In this document: positions 45,680-54,151 of the stretch, in pieces
How positions within the stretch are numbered: the stretch's first letter is position 1
Layout of the letters: the number at the start of each line of letters is the position of its first letter
Notes under the pieces: generated by a model
Seen by the model: the letters and a program-made list of their open reading frames with translations, nothing else
What the model was told of the DNA's origin: nothing
Databases searched by the model: none
Source of the DNA: an uncultured Nocardioides sp.
Lineage (GTDB): Bacteria > Actinomycetota > Actinomycetes > Propionibacteriales > Nocardioidaceae
Direction: 5' to 3'
Length of the DNA: 64,000 nt
Assembly: GCF_947488025.1 (NCBI RefSeq)
Contig: NZ_CANKYS010000004.1
Location: forward strand, 186,001-250,000
Translations under genes and position numbers: made by a program

Positions 45680-45704
45680 GGGGCTGCTGCACGAGTAGGT
45701 GACA
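45680..45704 (+). repeat. IS3 left inverted repeat
   Basis: This 25-bp terminal repeat begins GGGGCTGCTGCACGA and ends AGGTGACA. It matches the complement of 48403-48427 at 23 positions. Confidence 0.88.
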
Positions 45705-45748
45705 TCTGATCTGTGGTGCCGAGAGGTGCCGCTGGAAGGATGTGCACC

Positions 45749-46042
45749 GTGCCGAAGCCGTATCCCAAGGAGTTCCGCGAGGACGTCGTTCGGGTTGCCA
45801 GAAATCGTGAGCCGGGCGTCCACCTCAAGCAGATCGCTGCCGACTTCGGTATCAGCGAATCCTGCCTGACGAACTGGATGAAGACCGCCGACGTCGAGGA
45901 CGGCATCAAGCCGGGGACGACATCGGCTGAGAACGCCGAGAACCGCGAGTTGAAGAAGCGGATCCGGCTCCTGGAGCAGGAGAACGAGGTCCTGCGCCGG
46001 GCGGCTGCCTATCTGTCGCAGGCCAACCTGCCGGGAAAATGA
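45749..46042 (+). CDS. IS3-family transposase OrfA
   Basis: The 97-residue HTH protein (KPYPKEFREDVVRVARNREPGVHLKQIAADFGISESCLTNWM) ends in a Leu-zipper-like helix (RLLEQENEVLRRAAAYLSQ). It binds the element ends and dimerises. GTG 45749 lies 9 bases after GGAAGG; ATG 45740 would have no spacing. Its stop overlaps the orfB start (AAAATGATG). A -1 slip at the run of A could make the OrfAB fusion typical of the family. Confidence 0.92.
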   Translation: MPKPYPKEFREDVVRVARNREPGVHLKQIAADFGISESCLTNWMKTADVEDGIKPGTTSAENAENRELKKRIRLLEQENEVLRRAAAYLSQANLPGK

Positions 46043-46653
46043 TGTACCCGCTCGTCCGCGAGCTGGCCGGCGACGGGATCCCCGTCACGGTGACGTGCCG
46101 GGTGCTCAAGATCGCTCGCCAGCCCTACTACCGCTGGCTGGCTGCCCCGGTCACTGATGCCGAGCTCGAGCAGGCATACCGCGCCAATGCTCTGTTCGAC
46201 GCCCACCGCGACGACCCGGAGTTCGGCTACCGATTCCTCGTCGACGAGGCCCGTGAAGCGGGCGAACCAATGGCCGAGCGGACCGCGTGGCGAATCTGCT
46301 CACAGCAGGGCTGGTGGTCGGCGTTCGGCAAGCCCAAGCGCGGCAAGGCCAACAAGCCCGGCCCTCCCGTCCACGACGACCTGTGTGCCGTGACCGACAG
46401 GCACGGCGTGATCCGCCATGTCTTCGCCGCTGACGTTCCGAACCAGCTGTGGCTCAGCGACATCACCGAGCACTGGACCGGTGAGGGCAAGCTCTACGTC
46501 TGCGCGATCAAGGACGTCTACTCCAACCGGATCGTGGGCTACTCGATCGACTCGAGGATGAAGTCCCGGCTGGCCGTCGCTGCACTCAACAACGCGGTGG
46601 CCCGACGTGGTGACGTGGCCAGCTGCATAGTTCACACCGACAGAGGATCCCAG
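46039..46653 (+). pseudogene. IS3-family transposase OrfB, 5' part (disrupted)
   Basis: This first part of orfB (205 codons) carries the HTH_21 region and the first half of the rve integrase core. The first two catalytic Asp are present, in WLSDITEHW and in IVHTDRGSQ. The IS30-type element then interrupts the gene 3 codons after the second Asp. Without the third residue it cannot make an active enzyme. Confidence 0.92.
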
Positions 46654-48104
46654 GGCGGAATCAATCGGTCGTCGCAACACCCCGTCATGGAGGTGTTGAG
46701 TGGTACGTCGTCAGCAAGCAGCAGATCGAGCGATCCGGCCGAAGCTTCGGTCGCCGGGGCACCCGAAGTTCCAGCGTCATGTCGAGGCCGCGTTCTGGGC
46801 CGAGATCGCCAATGGCTTTCTGCCCATCGAGGCCGCCGCGACGGTCGGCGTGGCGCAAGCGGTCGGTCAGCGGTGGTTCCGCCACGCTGGCGGCATGGCG
46901 CCGTTCGATCTGACGTTCAAGGCCACAGGCCGGTACCTGTCGTTCGCTGAGCGTGAGGAGATCGCGCTGCTCAAGGCCCAGAACAAGGGCGTGCGCGAGA
47001 TCGCCCGAGCCATCGGCCGCGACCCCGCAACGGTGTCACGCGAGCTACGCCGCAACGCCGCCACCCGCGCGGGAAGTACCGGCTATCGGGCGTCGGTCGC
47101 GCAGTGGAAGGCCGACATGGCGGCCAAGCGCCCCAAGCCCGCAAAACTCGTCGCCAACCCTCGGCTGCATGCCTATGTTCACGAGCGGCTGTCGGGACAG
47201 ATCAAGACGCCGGACGGCAAGGTCGTCCGCGGTCCGGAGCCACCACGGTTCACCGGCATCAACAAGCCCCACCGCAAGCATCGCGGGTGGTCGTCGGCGT
47301 GGAGCCCGGAACAGATCAGTAACCGGCTCAGGGTCGACTTCCCCGATGATGAATCCATGCGCATCAGCCACGAGGCGATCTACCAGTCGCTCTACATCGA
47401 GGGCCGCGGCGCGTTGAAGCGCGAGCTGGTCTGGTGCCTGCGCACTGGCCGCGCGTTGCGGGCGCCGCGGGAGCGATCACGGCGCAAGACCTGGGCACAC
47501 GTCACGCCCGAGACGCTGATCAGCGAACGCCCCGCTGAAGCCGAGGACCGTGCCGTTCCCGGCCACTGGGAAGGCGACCTGCTGATCGGGCTGGAACGCT
47601 CGGCGATCGGCACCGTCGTCGACCGCACGACCAAGTTCACGATGCTGGTCCACCTTCCGCGTGAGGAGGGCTACAGGCATAAGGAGACGCCGAGGAACGG
47701 CCCCGCATTGGCCGGCTACGGCGCGCTCACGATGAAGGACGCGCTGGCGAGCACTATGTCGACACTGCCGACCGAACTGGCGAGGTCGCTGACCTGGGAC
47801 CGCGGCAAGGAGATGTCCGCGCACGCCAAGTTCAGTATCGAGACTGGGATCCCGGTGTTCTTCGCTGACCCGCAATCGCCTTGGCAGCGCGGGACGAACG
47901 AGAACACCAACGGCCTGCTCCGCCAGTATTTCCCCAAAGGCACCGACCTGTCGTGCTGGTCGGCCGAGGAGATCGAAGCCGTCGCTCACGCCCTGAATAC
48001 CCGGCCCCGCAAGACCCTCGGATGGAAGACACCCGCCGAGGCGTTCAACGAGCATCTACTGTTGCTCCAACAAGCCGGTGTTGCATCGACTGGTTGAACC
48101 TGGT
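46654..48104 (+). mobile_element. Complete IS30-family element nested in the IS3 orfB
   Basis: The 1,451-bp element has 28-bp imperfect ends (46654-46681 and 48077-48104; 19 of 28 positions match, the inner 8 identical, GCAACACC). A 3-bp direct repeat CAG flanks it (46651-46653 and 48105-48107), a typical short IS30 target duplication. It holds one intact transposase gene, so it is probably still mobile and was the later arrival. Confidence 0.9.
46700..48097 (+). CDS. IS30-family transposase
   Basis: The 465-residue protein has an N-terminal HTH (about 80-125, SFAEREEIALLKAQNKGVREIARAIGRDPATVSREL). The DDE catalytic residues lie in GHWEGDLLIG, SLTWDRGKEM and GTNENTNGLLRQYFPKG, the IS30 signature. 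It is full length. GTG 46700 starts it within the element, and the stop lies 7 bases from the right end. Confidence 0.95.
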   Translation: MVRRQQAADRAIRPKLRSPGHPKFQRHVEAAFWAEIANGFLPIEAAATVGVAQAVGQRWFRHAGGMAPFDLTFKATGRYLSFAEREEIALLKAQNKGVREIARAIGRDPATVSRELRRNAATRAGSTGYRASVAQWKADMAAKRPKPAKLVANPRLHAYVHERLSGQIKTPDGKVVRGPEPPRFTGINKPHRKHRGWSSAWSPEQISNRLRVDFPDDESMRISHEAIYQSLYIEGRGALKRELVWCLRTGRALRAPRERSRRKTWAHVTPETLISERPAEAEDRAVPGHWEGDLLIGLERSAIGTVVDRTTKFTMLVHLPREEGYRHKETPRNGPALAGYGALTMKDALASTMSTLPTELARSLTWDRGKEMSAHAKFSIETGIPVFFADPQSPWQRGTNENTNGLLRQYFPKGTDLSCWSAEEIEAVAHALNTRPRKTLGWKTPAEAFNEHLLLLQQAGVASTG

Positions 48105-48107
48105 CAG

Positions 48108-48395
48108 TTCCGCAGCCGCAAATTCGTCCACGCGCTCAACCGTCACGGCATGGTCGGATCGATGGGTCGCGTCGGTGCCGCGGGCGACAACGCCGCCATG
48201 GAGAGCTTCTTCAGCTTGCTCCAGAGGAATGTCCTCGACCGTCGCTCCTGGGCCACTCGCGAGGAGCTCCGGATTGAGGTCGTGACCTGGATCGAGAGGA
48301 CCTACCACCGCCGCCGTCGACAGGCCGCCCTCGGCCGATTGACCCCCATCGAGTTCGAGACCATCATGACCGCGTCAGCCACTCAGGCTGCGTGA
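48108..48395 (+). pseudogene. IS3-family transposase OrfB, 3' part (disrupted)
   Basis: The continuation of orfB begins FRSRKFVHALNRHGMVGSM and carries the catalytic Glu in NAAMESFFSLLQRNVLD, then the tail TYHRRRRQAALGRLTPIEFE. It joins the 5' part exactly after the CAG target site (48105-48107). Removing the insert and one CAG restores an open frame, so the insertion did not cause other damage. Confidence 0.92.
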
Positions 48396-48402
48396 CCCAA
48401 CC

Positions 48403-48427
48403 TGTCACCTGATCGTGCAGCAGCCCC
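48403..48427 (-). repeat. IS3 right inverted repeat
   Basis: This is the partner of the left repeat, 2 mismatches in 25 bases, 7 bases after the orfB stop. Confidence 0.88.
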
Positions 48428-48644
48428 TGTCGTTCATCGCGGGTTGGCGAATTCGATGCCGCAACTGAGCTTGACCCGGGCGAGCCGCTCGACCTCTTCG
48501 ATGTCGTTGTGTGCGGCGCCCGGCAGGCCAATGGGTCTCCTTGTGGCCACGCCTAACGGCAACGAATGGCAGTTGGGTGTCCGCACGCGGTGTGATCTCG
48601 CGTGCGTCCGGGGCTGTAACGGCCTGCCGGTGTGGTGGTCACGT
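48428..48644 (-). pseudogene. Possible gene remnant next to the IS element
   Basis: On the minus strand a short open frame reads LGVATRRPIGLPGAAHNDIEEVERLARV and ends CGIEFANPR with a TGA at 48438-48440. It looks like the C-terminus of a real protein, cut off at the IS end. I do not recognise the family. The upstream part continues open to about 48600 without a start. The interval to mftD otherwise holds the promoter. Confidence 0.3.
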
Positions 48645-48662
48645 CCCCTCCGGACGGGCAGT
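48645..48662 (+). promoter_or_regulatory. Weak copy of the CCTGNCC-N4-GGGCAGG motif upstream of mftD
   Basis: CCCCTCC-GGAC-GGGCAGT matches the better copies at 13 of 18 positions; the right half-site is complete except the last base. It is about 64 bases from the mftD start. It is the third and poorest of three copies in this locus. Confidence 0.35.
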
Positions 48663-48716
48663 TATCAGCACCGTGTACGCCGCCTAGCGTCGAACCGACG
48701 ACACGAGGAGGATCCG

Positions 48717-49895
48717 ATGGGTCAGTGGTTCGAGACAGTGAACGAGGCGCAACGACGGGCGAAGAAGAGGCTGCCGTCGTCGGTCTACTCCGCCCTGCTC
48801 GCCGGGTCGGAGCGGGGAATCTCCTACGACGACAACACGCGGGCGTTCGGCGAGCTGGGCCTGGCGCCGCACATGGCCGGACTCTCGGCCAAGCGTGACC
48901 TCGCCACCCGGGTGATGGGCCAGGACATCTCGATGCCGGTGATCATCTCGCCGACAGGGGTGCAGGCCGTGCACCCCGACGGTGAGGTTGCCGTGGCGCG
49001 CGCCTCTGCGGCGCGGGGTACGGCGATGGGCCTGAGCTCATTCGCCAGCAAGCCGCTCACCGAGGTGATCGCGGCGAACTCGCAGACGTTCTTCCAGACC
49101 TATTGGATGGGCGACCGCGACGCGATGGTCCGTCGGATGAATCGGGCCCGCGACGCGGGAGCGGTCGGGCTGATCGCCACGCTGGACTGGTCCTTCTCGC
49201 ACGGCCGCGACTGGGGCAGCCCGCAGATCCCGGAGAAGCTCGACCTCAAGGCGATGGCGAAGTTCGCGCCCGAGGTGCTGCGCCGCCCGCGGTGGCTCGC
49301 CGACTTCCTGCGCTCCGGTGCCCTGCCCGACCTGAGCGCGCCCAACCTGGCCGAGCCCGGTGGCGAGGCGCCGACGTTCTTCGGGGCGTACGGCGAATGG
49401 ATGACCACCCCGCCGCCGTCCTGGGAGGACGTGGCCTGGCTGCGTGAGGAGTGGGGTGGGCCGTTTATGCTCAAGGGGATCTGCCGCGTCGACGACGCGC
49501 TTCGCGCCCGCGACGCGGGGGTCACCGCCATCTCCGTCTCCAACCACGGCGGCAACAACCTGGACGGCACCCCGGCCCCGATCCGGGTGCTCCCGTCGAT
49601 CGCGGCCGCCGTCGGTGACGACCTCGACGTGCTGCTCGACTCCGGGATCAGGCGGGGCAGCGACGTCGTGAAGGCGGTCGCCCTCGGTGCCAAGGCCGTG
49701 ATGATCGGCCGCGCCTACCTCTGGGGGCTCGCCGCCGGCGGCCAGCCGGGCGTCGAGAACGTCCTCGACATCCTGCGCGGTGGCATCGACTCCACGCTGC
49801 TGGGGCTCGGCCACTCCTCCATCCACGACCTCACGCCCGACGACGTGATCGTCCCCGACGGCTTCACCCGCACCTTGGGCGTCCCGCGGTCGTGA
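48717..49895 (+). CDS. mftD: MftD, FMN-dependent deaminating mycofactocin biosynthesis enzyme
   Basis: The 392-residue protein is an L-lactate-dehydrogenase-like FMN enzyme: MPVIISPTGVQAVHPDGEVAVARAS early, then ISVSNHGGNNLDGTPAPIRVLPSI with the flavin and substrate His, and IGRAYLWGLAAGG near the end. In the pathway MftD oxidatively deaminates AHDP to the redox-active pre-mycofactocin. GAGGAGG precedes ATG 48717. It is about 10 kb from mftABCEF and is translationally coupled to a mycofactocin-type SDR (GTGA overlap). Alpha-hydroxyacid oxidase is the alternative, made unlikely by the context. Confidence 0.85.
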   Translation: MGQWFETVNEAQRRAKKRLPSSVYSALLAGSERGISYDDNTRAFGELGLAPHMAGLSAKRDLATRVMGQDISMPVIISPTGVQAVHPDGEVAVARASAARGTAMGLSSFASKPLTEVIAANSQTFFQTYWMGDRDAMVRRMNRARDAGAVGLIATLDWSFSHGRDWGSPQIPEKLDLKAMAKFAPEVLRRPRWLADFLRSGALPDLSAPNLAEPGGEAPTFFGAYGEWMTTPPPSWEDVAWLREEWGGPFMLKGICRVDDALRARDAGVTAISVSNHGGNNLDGTPAPIRVLPSIAAAVGDDLDVLLDSGIRRGSDVVKAVALGAKAVMIGRAYLWGLAAGGQPGVENVLDILRGGIDSTLLGLGHSSIHDLTPDDVIVPDGFTRTLGVPRS

Positions 49896-50671
49896 CCCGC
49901 GTCGCCCTCGTCACCGGTGCTGCTCGGGGGATCGGCGCGGCCACGGTCCGCGCCCTCGTCGACGACGGCTGCCGCGTGGTCGCGGTCGATGCGTGCCTCG
50001 GCGAGGACCATGGATTGCCCGGTGTCGACTACCCGTTGGCGACGCGCGACGACCTCGACCTGCTCGGGTCGTACGGCGACGCGATCATCACGCACGTCGC
50101 CGACGTCCGGGACCCCGACGGACTCGGTGCGGCGGCCGACCTCGCACTGGAGCGCTGGGGAAGGCTGGACGTGGCCGTGGCCAGCGCCGCCGTGATGGCC
50201 GGCGGTCGGCCCGCGTGGGAGACGACGGCCGCCGAGCTCGAGTCGCTCTGGGCGGTCGACCTGGTCGGCGTGTGGAACACCGCCGTCGTCGCCGTACCCC
50301 ACATGCTGGCCGGCCCGGACCCGGCGAGCTGCCGGTTCGTCGCGATCGCCTCCGCCGCGGGCAGCCGGGGGCTGTTCCACCTGGCCGGCTACACCGCGAC
50401 CAAGCACGCAGTGATCGGACTGGTGCGCGGCCTGGCGGCAGACCTGGTCGGGACCGGCGTCACGGCGGTGACCGTCTCACCCGGAGCCACTCGCACCGCG
50501 ATGCTCGACGCGACGGCCCGGCTCTACGGGCTCGAGGACCCGGCCGACCTGGCCGGCGACCAGCTCACCCGACGCCTGCACGAGCCGGCGGAGGTGGCCG
50601 CGACGATCGTGCACTGCTGCTCCGTGGCGGGCGGACTGCTCAACGGCTCGGTCATCGACCTGGGAGGCTGA
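49892..50671 (+). CDS. Mycofactocin-coupled SDR oxidoreductase
   Basis: The 259-residue SDR has TGAARGIGAAT, the catalytic YTATK and a Ser in VAIASAAGSRG. These SDRs hold NAD tightly and are thought to pass electrons to mycofactocin. The subfamily call (mycofactocin-dependent SDR) rests on the insertion after the cofactor loop (ACLGEDHGLPGVDYPLATRDDL) and on the mftD neighbour. Its GTG overlaps the mftD stop, so both are translated together. It probably oxidises an alcohol; substrate unknown. Confidence 0.85.
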   Translation: MTRVALVTGAARGIGAATVRALVDDGCRVVAVDACLGEDHGLPGVDYPLATRDDLDLLGSYGDAIITHVADVRDPDGLGAAADLALERWGRLDVAVASAAVMAGGRPAWETTAAELESLWAVDLVGVWNTAVVAVPHMLAGPDPASCRFVAIASAAGSRGLFHLAGYTATKHAVIGLVRGLAADLVGTGVTAVTVSPGATRTAMLDATARLYGLEDPADLAGDQLTRRLHEPAEVAATIVHCCSVAGGLLNGSVIDLGG

Positions 50672-50688
50672 GCTTGCATCTGGTTGTA

Positions 50689-50706
50689 CCTGTCCGATCG
50701 GGCAGG
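50689..50706 (+). promoter_or_regulatory. 18-bp palindrome upstream of the first iron alcohol dehydrogenase
   Basis: CCTGTCC-GATC-GGGCAGG is an inverted repeat (CCTGNCC pairs with GGNCAGG). It is identical in pattern to the site at 59291-59308. It lies 125 bases upstream of the dehydrogenase start, in the 159-base gap after the SDR gene. It is a strong candidate operator for a dimeric regulator. Confidence 0.7.
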
Positions 50707-50830
50707 GCGGCCCCCGCACAGTGACGGGCGGAAGTCGCCCGGCCGGCACCTAGGGTGAGGGCGTCCCACCAGTGGGTTCCCGGCTCGCTTCCCTGGGCTA
50801 CCGTGGAAACGAACCGGGTGAGGAGGTCCT

Positions 50831-52018
50831 GTGGTGTCTGCCCTGACCCCTTCGCGCCCCCCGGCCCCTCCAGCCCTGGCGAAGTTCCACGCGCCGGAGG
50901 TGGTGTTCGGTGCCGACTCACTGGGTGAGGCAGGGTTCGCGGCCATCCGGCTGGGGGCACGTCGACCGTTCCTGGTCACGGACCCCGGCATCGTGGAGGC
51001 GGGCTGGCTGGCGACGCTGCTCACCCTGCTCAAGGCCGAGGGGCTCACGCCGGTGCTGTGGACCGACGTCACGCCCAACCCCAAGGACCACGAGGTGCGC
51101 CGGGCCTACGAGTTGTATGCCGAAAGCGAGTGCGACGTCATCATCGCCCTCGGCGGCGGCTCGGTCATCGATGCGGCCAAGGGCGTCGCGATCCTCTCCG
51201 GCAACGGCGGCGACATCCGCGACTACGCCGGCGTCGACCAGGTGACGCGACCCATCCCGCCGCTGCTGATGATCCCCACGACCTCCGGCACTGGCGCCGA
51301 CGTGTCGCAGTTCTGCATCGTCACCGACACCGACAGGCACGTGAAGCTGACCATCATGGGCCGAGCCCTGGTACCCGATGTGTCGATCACGGACCCGCGG
51401 TTGCTCACGACCATGCCCGAGGACCTCAACGCCGCCACGGGCCTCGATGCACTCACCCACGGCATCGAGGCTTTCGTGTCGCTGGCGCACAACCCGCTCG
51501 CCGACACCCATGCGCTGAACGCGGTGGGCCTCGTCTGCCGCAACCTGCGCACGACGATCACCGAGCCGGCCGAGATGACGGCGCGGGCGAAGATGGCGCA
51601 GGCCAGCCTGCAAGCGGGCCTCGCCTTCACCAATGCGATCCTCGGCGCCACGCACGCCATGAGCCACCAGGTCGGCGGGCTGCTGGACGCGCCGCACGGC
51701 GTGGTCAACGGTGTCCTGCTGCCCCACGTGATCCGCTACAACGCCCGTGCCAGTCCTGACCGCTTCGTCGACCTGGCCCGGTCGGCCGGCATCGCCGCCG
51801 ACGGCATGCCCGGCGAGGAGGCCGCCGAGCTCCTCGCCCAGCACGTCCGGCGGCTCGCCGACGACGTGGGCGTTCCGCGCGGGCTGCGCGAGCTCGGGGT
51901 GTCCGACACCGACATCGACACGATGGCGCACACCACGCTCGACGACGCGTGCCTGACCACCAACCCGCGCACGGCGTCCGAGGCCGAGATCCAGCAGCTG
52001 TTCAGGGACGCCCTGTGA
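50831..52018 (+). CDS. Iron-containing alcohol dehydrogenase (ErcA-like)
   Basis: The 395-residue group III dehydrogenase has GGGSVIDAAKGVAIL (NAD site) and IPTTSGTGADVS. The metal-site His region is ALTHGIEAFVS, then the GATHAMSHQVGG and APHGVVNGVLLPHV ligands. The end reads CLTTNPRTASEAEIQQLF, like ErcA proteins of Pseudomonas, where the dehydrogenase works next to a sensor kinase. Here a kinase and response regulator follow directly. Start GTG 50831 or 50834, after AGGAGG. It may be sensor-linked, catalytic, or both. Confidence 0.88.
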   Translation: MVSALTPSRPPAPPALAKFHAPEVVFGADSLGEAGFAAIRLGARRPFLVTDPGIVEAGWLATLLTLLKAEGLTPVLWTDVTPNPKDHEVRRAYELYAESECDVIIALGGGSVIDAAKGVAILSGNGGDIRDYAGVDQVTRPIPPLLMIPTTSGTGADVSQFCIVTDTDRHVKLTIMGRALVPDVSITDPRLLTTMPEDLNAATGLDALTHGIEAFVSLAHNPLADTHALNAVGLVCRNLRTTITEPAEMTARAKMAQASLQAGLAFTNAILGATHAMSHQVGGLLDAPHGVVNGVLLPHVIRYNARASPDRFVDLARSAGIAADGMPGEEAAELLAQHVRRLADDVGVPRGLRELGVSDTDIDTMAHTTLDDACLTTNPRTASEAEIQQLFRDAL

Positions 52019-52031
52019 TGAGGGGCGCATC

Positions 52032-53477
52032 GTGACGACGCGGCCACAGCAGCCTCCACCGGACCTGGCCACCCTCACGGGGGTCAGGTCCGGCAAGGGC
52101 TCCTACTACCGCGCCTACGTCAACTCCGACGAGCGGATGCAGCGCGCCGTACGCGCGATGGACTCGATCTCGCGGGCGCTGGTGCGCACCCACGAGGGGC
52201 CTCGCGGGCTGCTCGAGGAAGTGGTGCGGGCGGCAGCCGAGCACCTGCAGGCCGAGTGGACCCTGTTGGCGCTGTCCGACGGGCACCTCAGGGGCGCCCG
52301 GCCCCGGTTCCTGGTCCTGGGTCCGGCCGACGGTCCCCACGGGCAGCCGACCGCCGACGACTCCGGCCTGCCGCCGATGGTGCAGCGTGAGCTGGGTGCC
52401 ATCCGGGCCGGGCACGCGGTGCGCAGCAACGACGACGGCCGATGGGTGCGCGTGCCGATGACGCTCGAGGGTCGGCCGATCGGCTGTCTCGTGGGCCTCC
52501 ACCAGCTGGCCGTCGACCCCGAACCCGGCGACCTGTCGGTGCTTCGCATCCTCGCCAACCAGGCGGCGGTCTCGCTGCACACCTCGGAGCAGTACCAGGC
52601 CAGCATGGCCCTGCACCGTCGAGCGCAGCTCGTGCACGACGAGGCTCGCGCACACGAGCGCGACCTCGAGGTGCGTACCTCCGAGCTCCGGCTCGCTGAG
52701 GACCGACTGGTGCTGGCGCACCAGCGCGAGCTCATCGACACGGAGCGGCACCGGATCGCTCGTGAGCTGCACGACTCCGTGGCGCAGTACGTCCTCTCGG
52801 CCGGTATGGCCGTCGAAGTGGCGCGCGGCGAGGCGGAGTCCCTGGGTGAACCCGGGGCCGGCATCTCCCATCGACTCGGGACGGCCAAGGAACTCTCCCA
52901 GCAGGCGGTCGACCAGCTGCGGCGTGCGATCTATGCCCTGCACCGCACCCCGAGCGACACCGTGGTCGAGCTGCCCGAGCTGCTGCGCGAGGTGGCCGCC
53001 CACCACCGGCCCCAGCTCGTGGTCCAGGTCCGGGTCGAGGGCGAGGCCGTGCTGCTGCCGGCCGAGGCCGGGCACGAGGTGGCCAGGGCTGTCGGCGAGG
53101 CGATGTTCAACGTCGCCGTACACGCGAAGGCGGAGCGGGCCGTGGTGCGGCTGCGCTACCGGCCAGACCAGGTGCTGGTGTCGGTCGCGGACGACGGGCA
53201 GGGCGACCCCAAGGAGCTGAGCCGGCTGCTGCGCCTGGAGCGCGGTCGCTCCGGCGACGGGTCGCACCGCGGCCTCGCCAACATCGAGAGCCGGCTGGTC
53301 GAGCTGGGCGGCAGCGTCGCCTTCCGTCGTGCTCGCATCGGCGGAGTCCGCGTCGAGATGCGCATCCCGCTCCCGCTCACACCGCCCGACCGGCCGGGCA
53401 TCATCGACCAGCTGGTCGCGACCGGGAAGCGGCAACCCGCCGCACTGAAGGCCCACCGAACAAAGGACAGCTCGTGA
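52032..53477 (+). CDS. Sensor histidine kinase with GAF domain (NarL-type, cytosolic)
   Basis: The 481-residue protein has a GAF domain (about 55-190), a coiled-coil linker, HisKA_3 (RHRIARELHDSVAQYVLS, His about 245), and an ATPase domain with the N box (EAMFNVAVHAKA) and G box (ADDGQGD, then HRGLANIESRL). There is no membrane helix, so it senses a cytosolic signal, perhaps a redox or alcohol metabolite. GTG 52032 lies 13 bases after the dehydrogenase stop. The kinase overlaps the regulator gene by 4 bases. Confidence 0.9.
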   Translation: MTTRPQQPPPDLATLTGVRSGKGSYYRAYVNSDERMQRAVRAMDSISRALVRTHEGPRGLLEEVVRAAAEHLQAEWTLLALSDGHLRGARPRFLVLGPADGPHGQPTADDSGLPPMVQRELGAIRAGHAVRSNDDGRWVRVPMTLEGRPIGCLVGLHQLAVDPEPGDLSVLRILANQAAVSLHTSEQYQASMALHRRAQLVHDEARAHERDLEVRTSELRLAEDRLVLAHQRELIDTERHRIARELHDSVAQYVLSAGMAVEVARGEAESLGEPGAGISHRLGTAKELSQQAVDQLRRAIYALHRTPSDTVVELPELLREVAAHHRPQLVVQVRVEGEAVLLPAEAGHEVARAVGEAMFNVAVHAKAERAVVRLRYRPDQVLVSVADDGQGDPKELSRLLRLERGRSGDGSHRGLANIESRLVELGGSVAFRRARIGGVRVEMRIPLPLTPPDRPGIIDQLVATGKRQPAALKAHRTKDSS

Positions 53478-54151
53478 CGACGCTGACACCACCCCAGCAC
53501 GGCCATGACGTGGAAACGGTGCGGATCATGCTCGTCGACGACCACGCCATCGTTCGCCAGGGCCTGCGCTCGATCCTCGAGCGGGAGCGCGACCTGATCG
53601 TGGTCGCCGAGGCATCCACCCCCGACGAGGCGCTCACCGTGATCGGCCGCTCCGCGCCGCACATCGTGCTGCTCGACCTCAAGTTGTCGACCGCGTCCGA
53701 CACCGAGGGGCTCGAGCTGTGCGCCGAGCTCACGAGCCGCCACCCCGACATCGGGGTGCTGGTGCTGACCACCTTCCTCGACGAGCAGCTGGTGCTCAAG
53801 GCCATCCGCGCTGGCGCGCGCGGCTACGTCCTCAAGGACGTCGACACCTCCGGGCTGGTCCGGGCGATCCGCGACATCAGCCGTGGTGAGAGTGCCTTCG
53901 ACGCGCGGTCGGCGGCCGCGATGGTGCGCGGGCTCAACACCCCGGACCCCGAGGAGTCCCAGCAGCTCACCGCCCGCGAGCGCGAGGTGCTGCGGCTGCT
54001 GGCGCGCGGGCTCTCCAACCGCGACATCGGCGTCAAGCTGTACATCTCCGAGACGACCGCGAAGTTCCACGTCGGCAACATCCTGCGCAAGCTGGGCGTC
54101 TCCCGGCGCGCCGAGGCCGTCTACGAAGCGACCAAGCTCGGCCTGATCTAA
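53474..54151 (+). CDS. NarL/LuxR-type response regulator
   Basis: The 225-residue protein has a receiver domain with VDDHAIVRQGLRSIL, the phosphorylated Asp in HIVLLDLKL, and Lys in GYVLKDV. The HTH is at about 150-215 (TAREREVLRLLARGLSNRDIGVKLYISETTAKFHVGNILRKLGV). It is the partner of the kinase, sharing GTGA overlap. NarL-type dimers bind short inverted repeats, which makes it a candidate reader of the CCTGNCC palindromes. Confidence 0.93.
   Translation: MTTLTPPQHGHDVETVRIMLVDDHAIVRQGLRSILERERDLIVVAEASTPDEALTVIGRSAPHIVLLDLKLSTASDTEGLELCAELTSRHPDIGVLVLTTFLDEQLVLKAIRAGARGYVLKDVDTSGLVRAIRDISRGESAFDARSAAAMVRGLNTPDPEESQQLTAREREVLRLLARGLSNRDIGVKLYISETTAKFHVGNILRKLGVSRRAEAVYEATKLGLI

Larger units (their letters stand above)
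45680..48427 (+). mobile_element. IS3-family element, interrupted by an IS30-family element
   Basis: The IS3-type element is bounded by 25-bp inverted repeats (45680-45704 and 48403-48427) with 23 matching positions. Without the insert it is about 1,294 bp, normal for IS3. It codes orfA (45749-46042) and orfB, the latter split by the insert. I see no target duplication at its ends, so it may be old or have undergone a rearrangement. It lies between the toxin/GNAT region and the mycofactocin locus. Confidence 0.9.

Noticed and set aside
45671..48434. Target-site duplication of the IS3 element
   Set aside because: Flanks just outside the 25-bp ends (CGAGG and TGTCG) do not match, so none is claimed.
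48444..48716. Long N-terminal extension of MftD
   Set aside because: The frame is open back to 48444, but the strong GAGGAGG site and homology start at ATG 48717.
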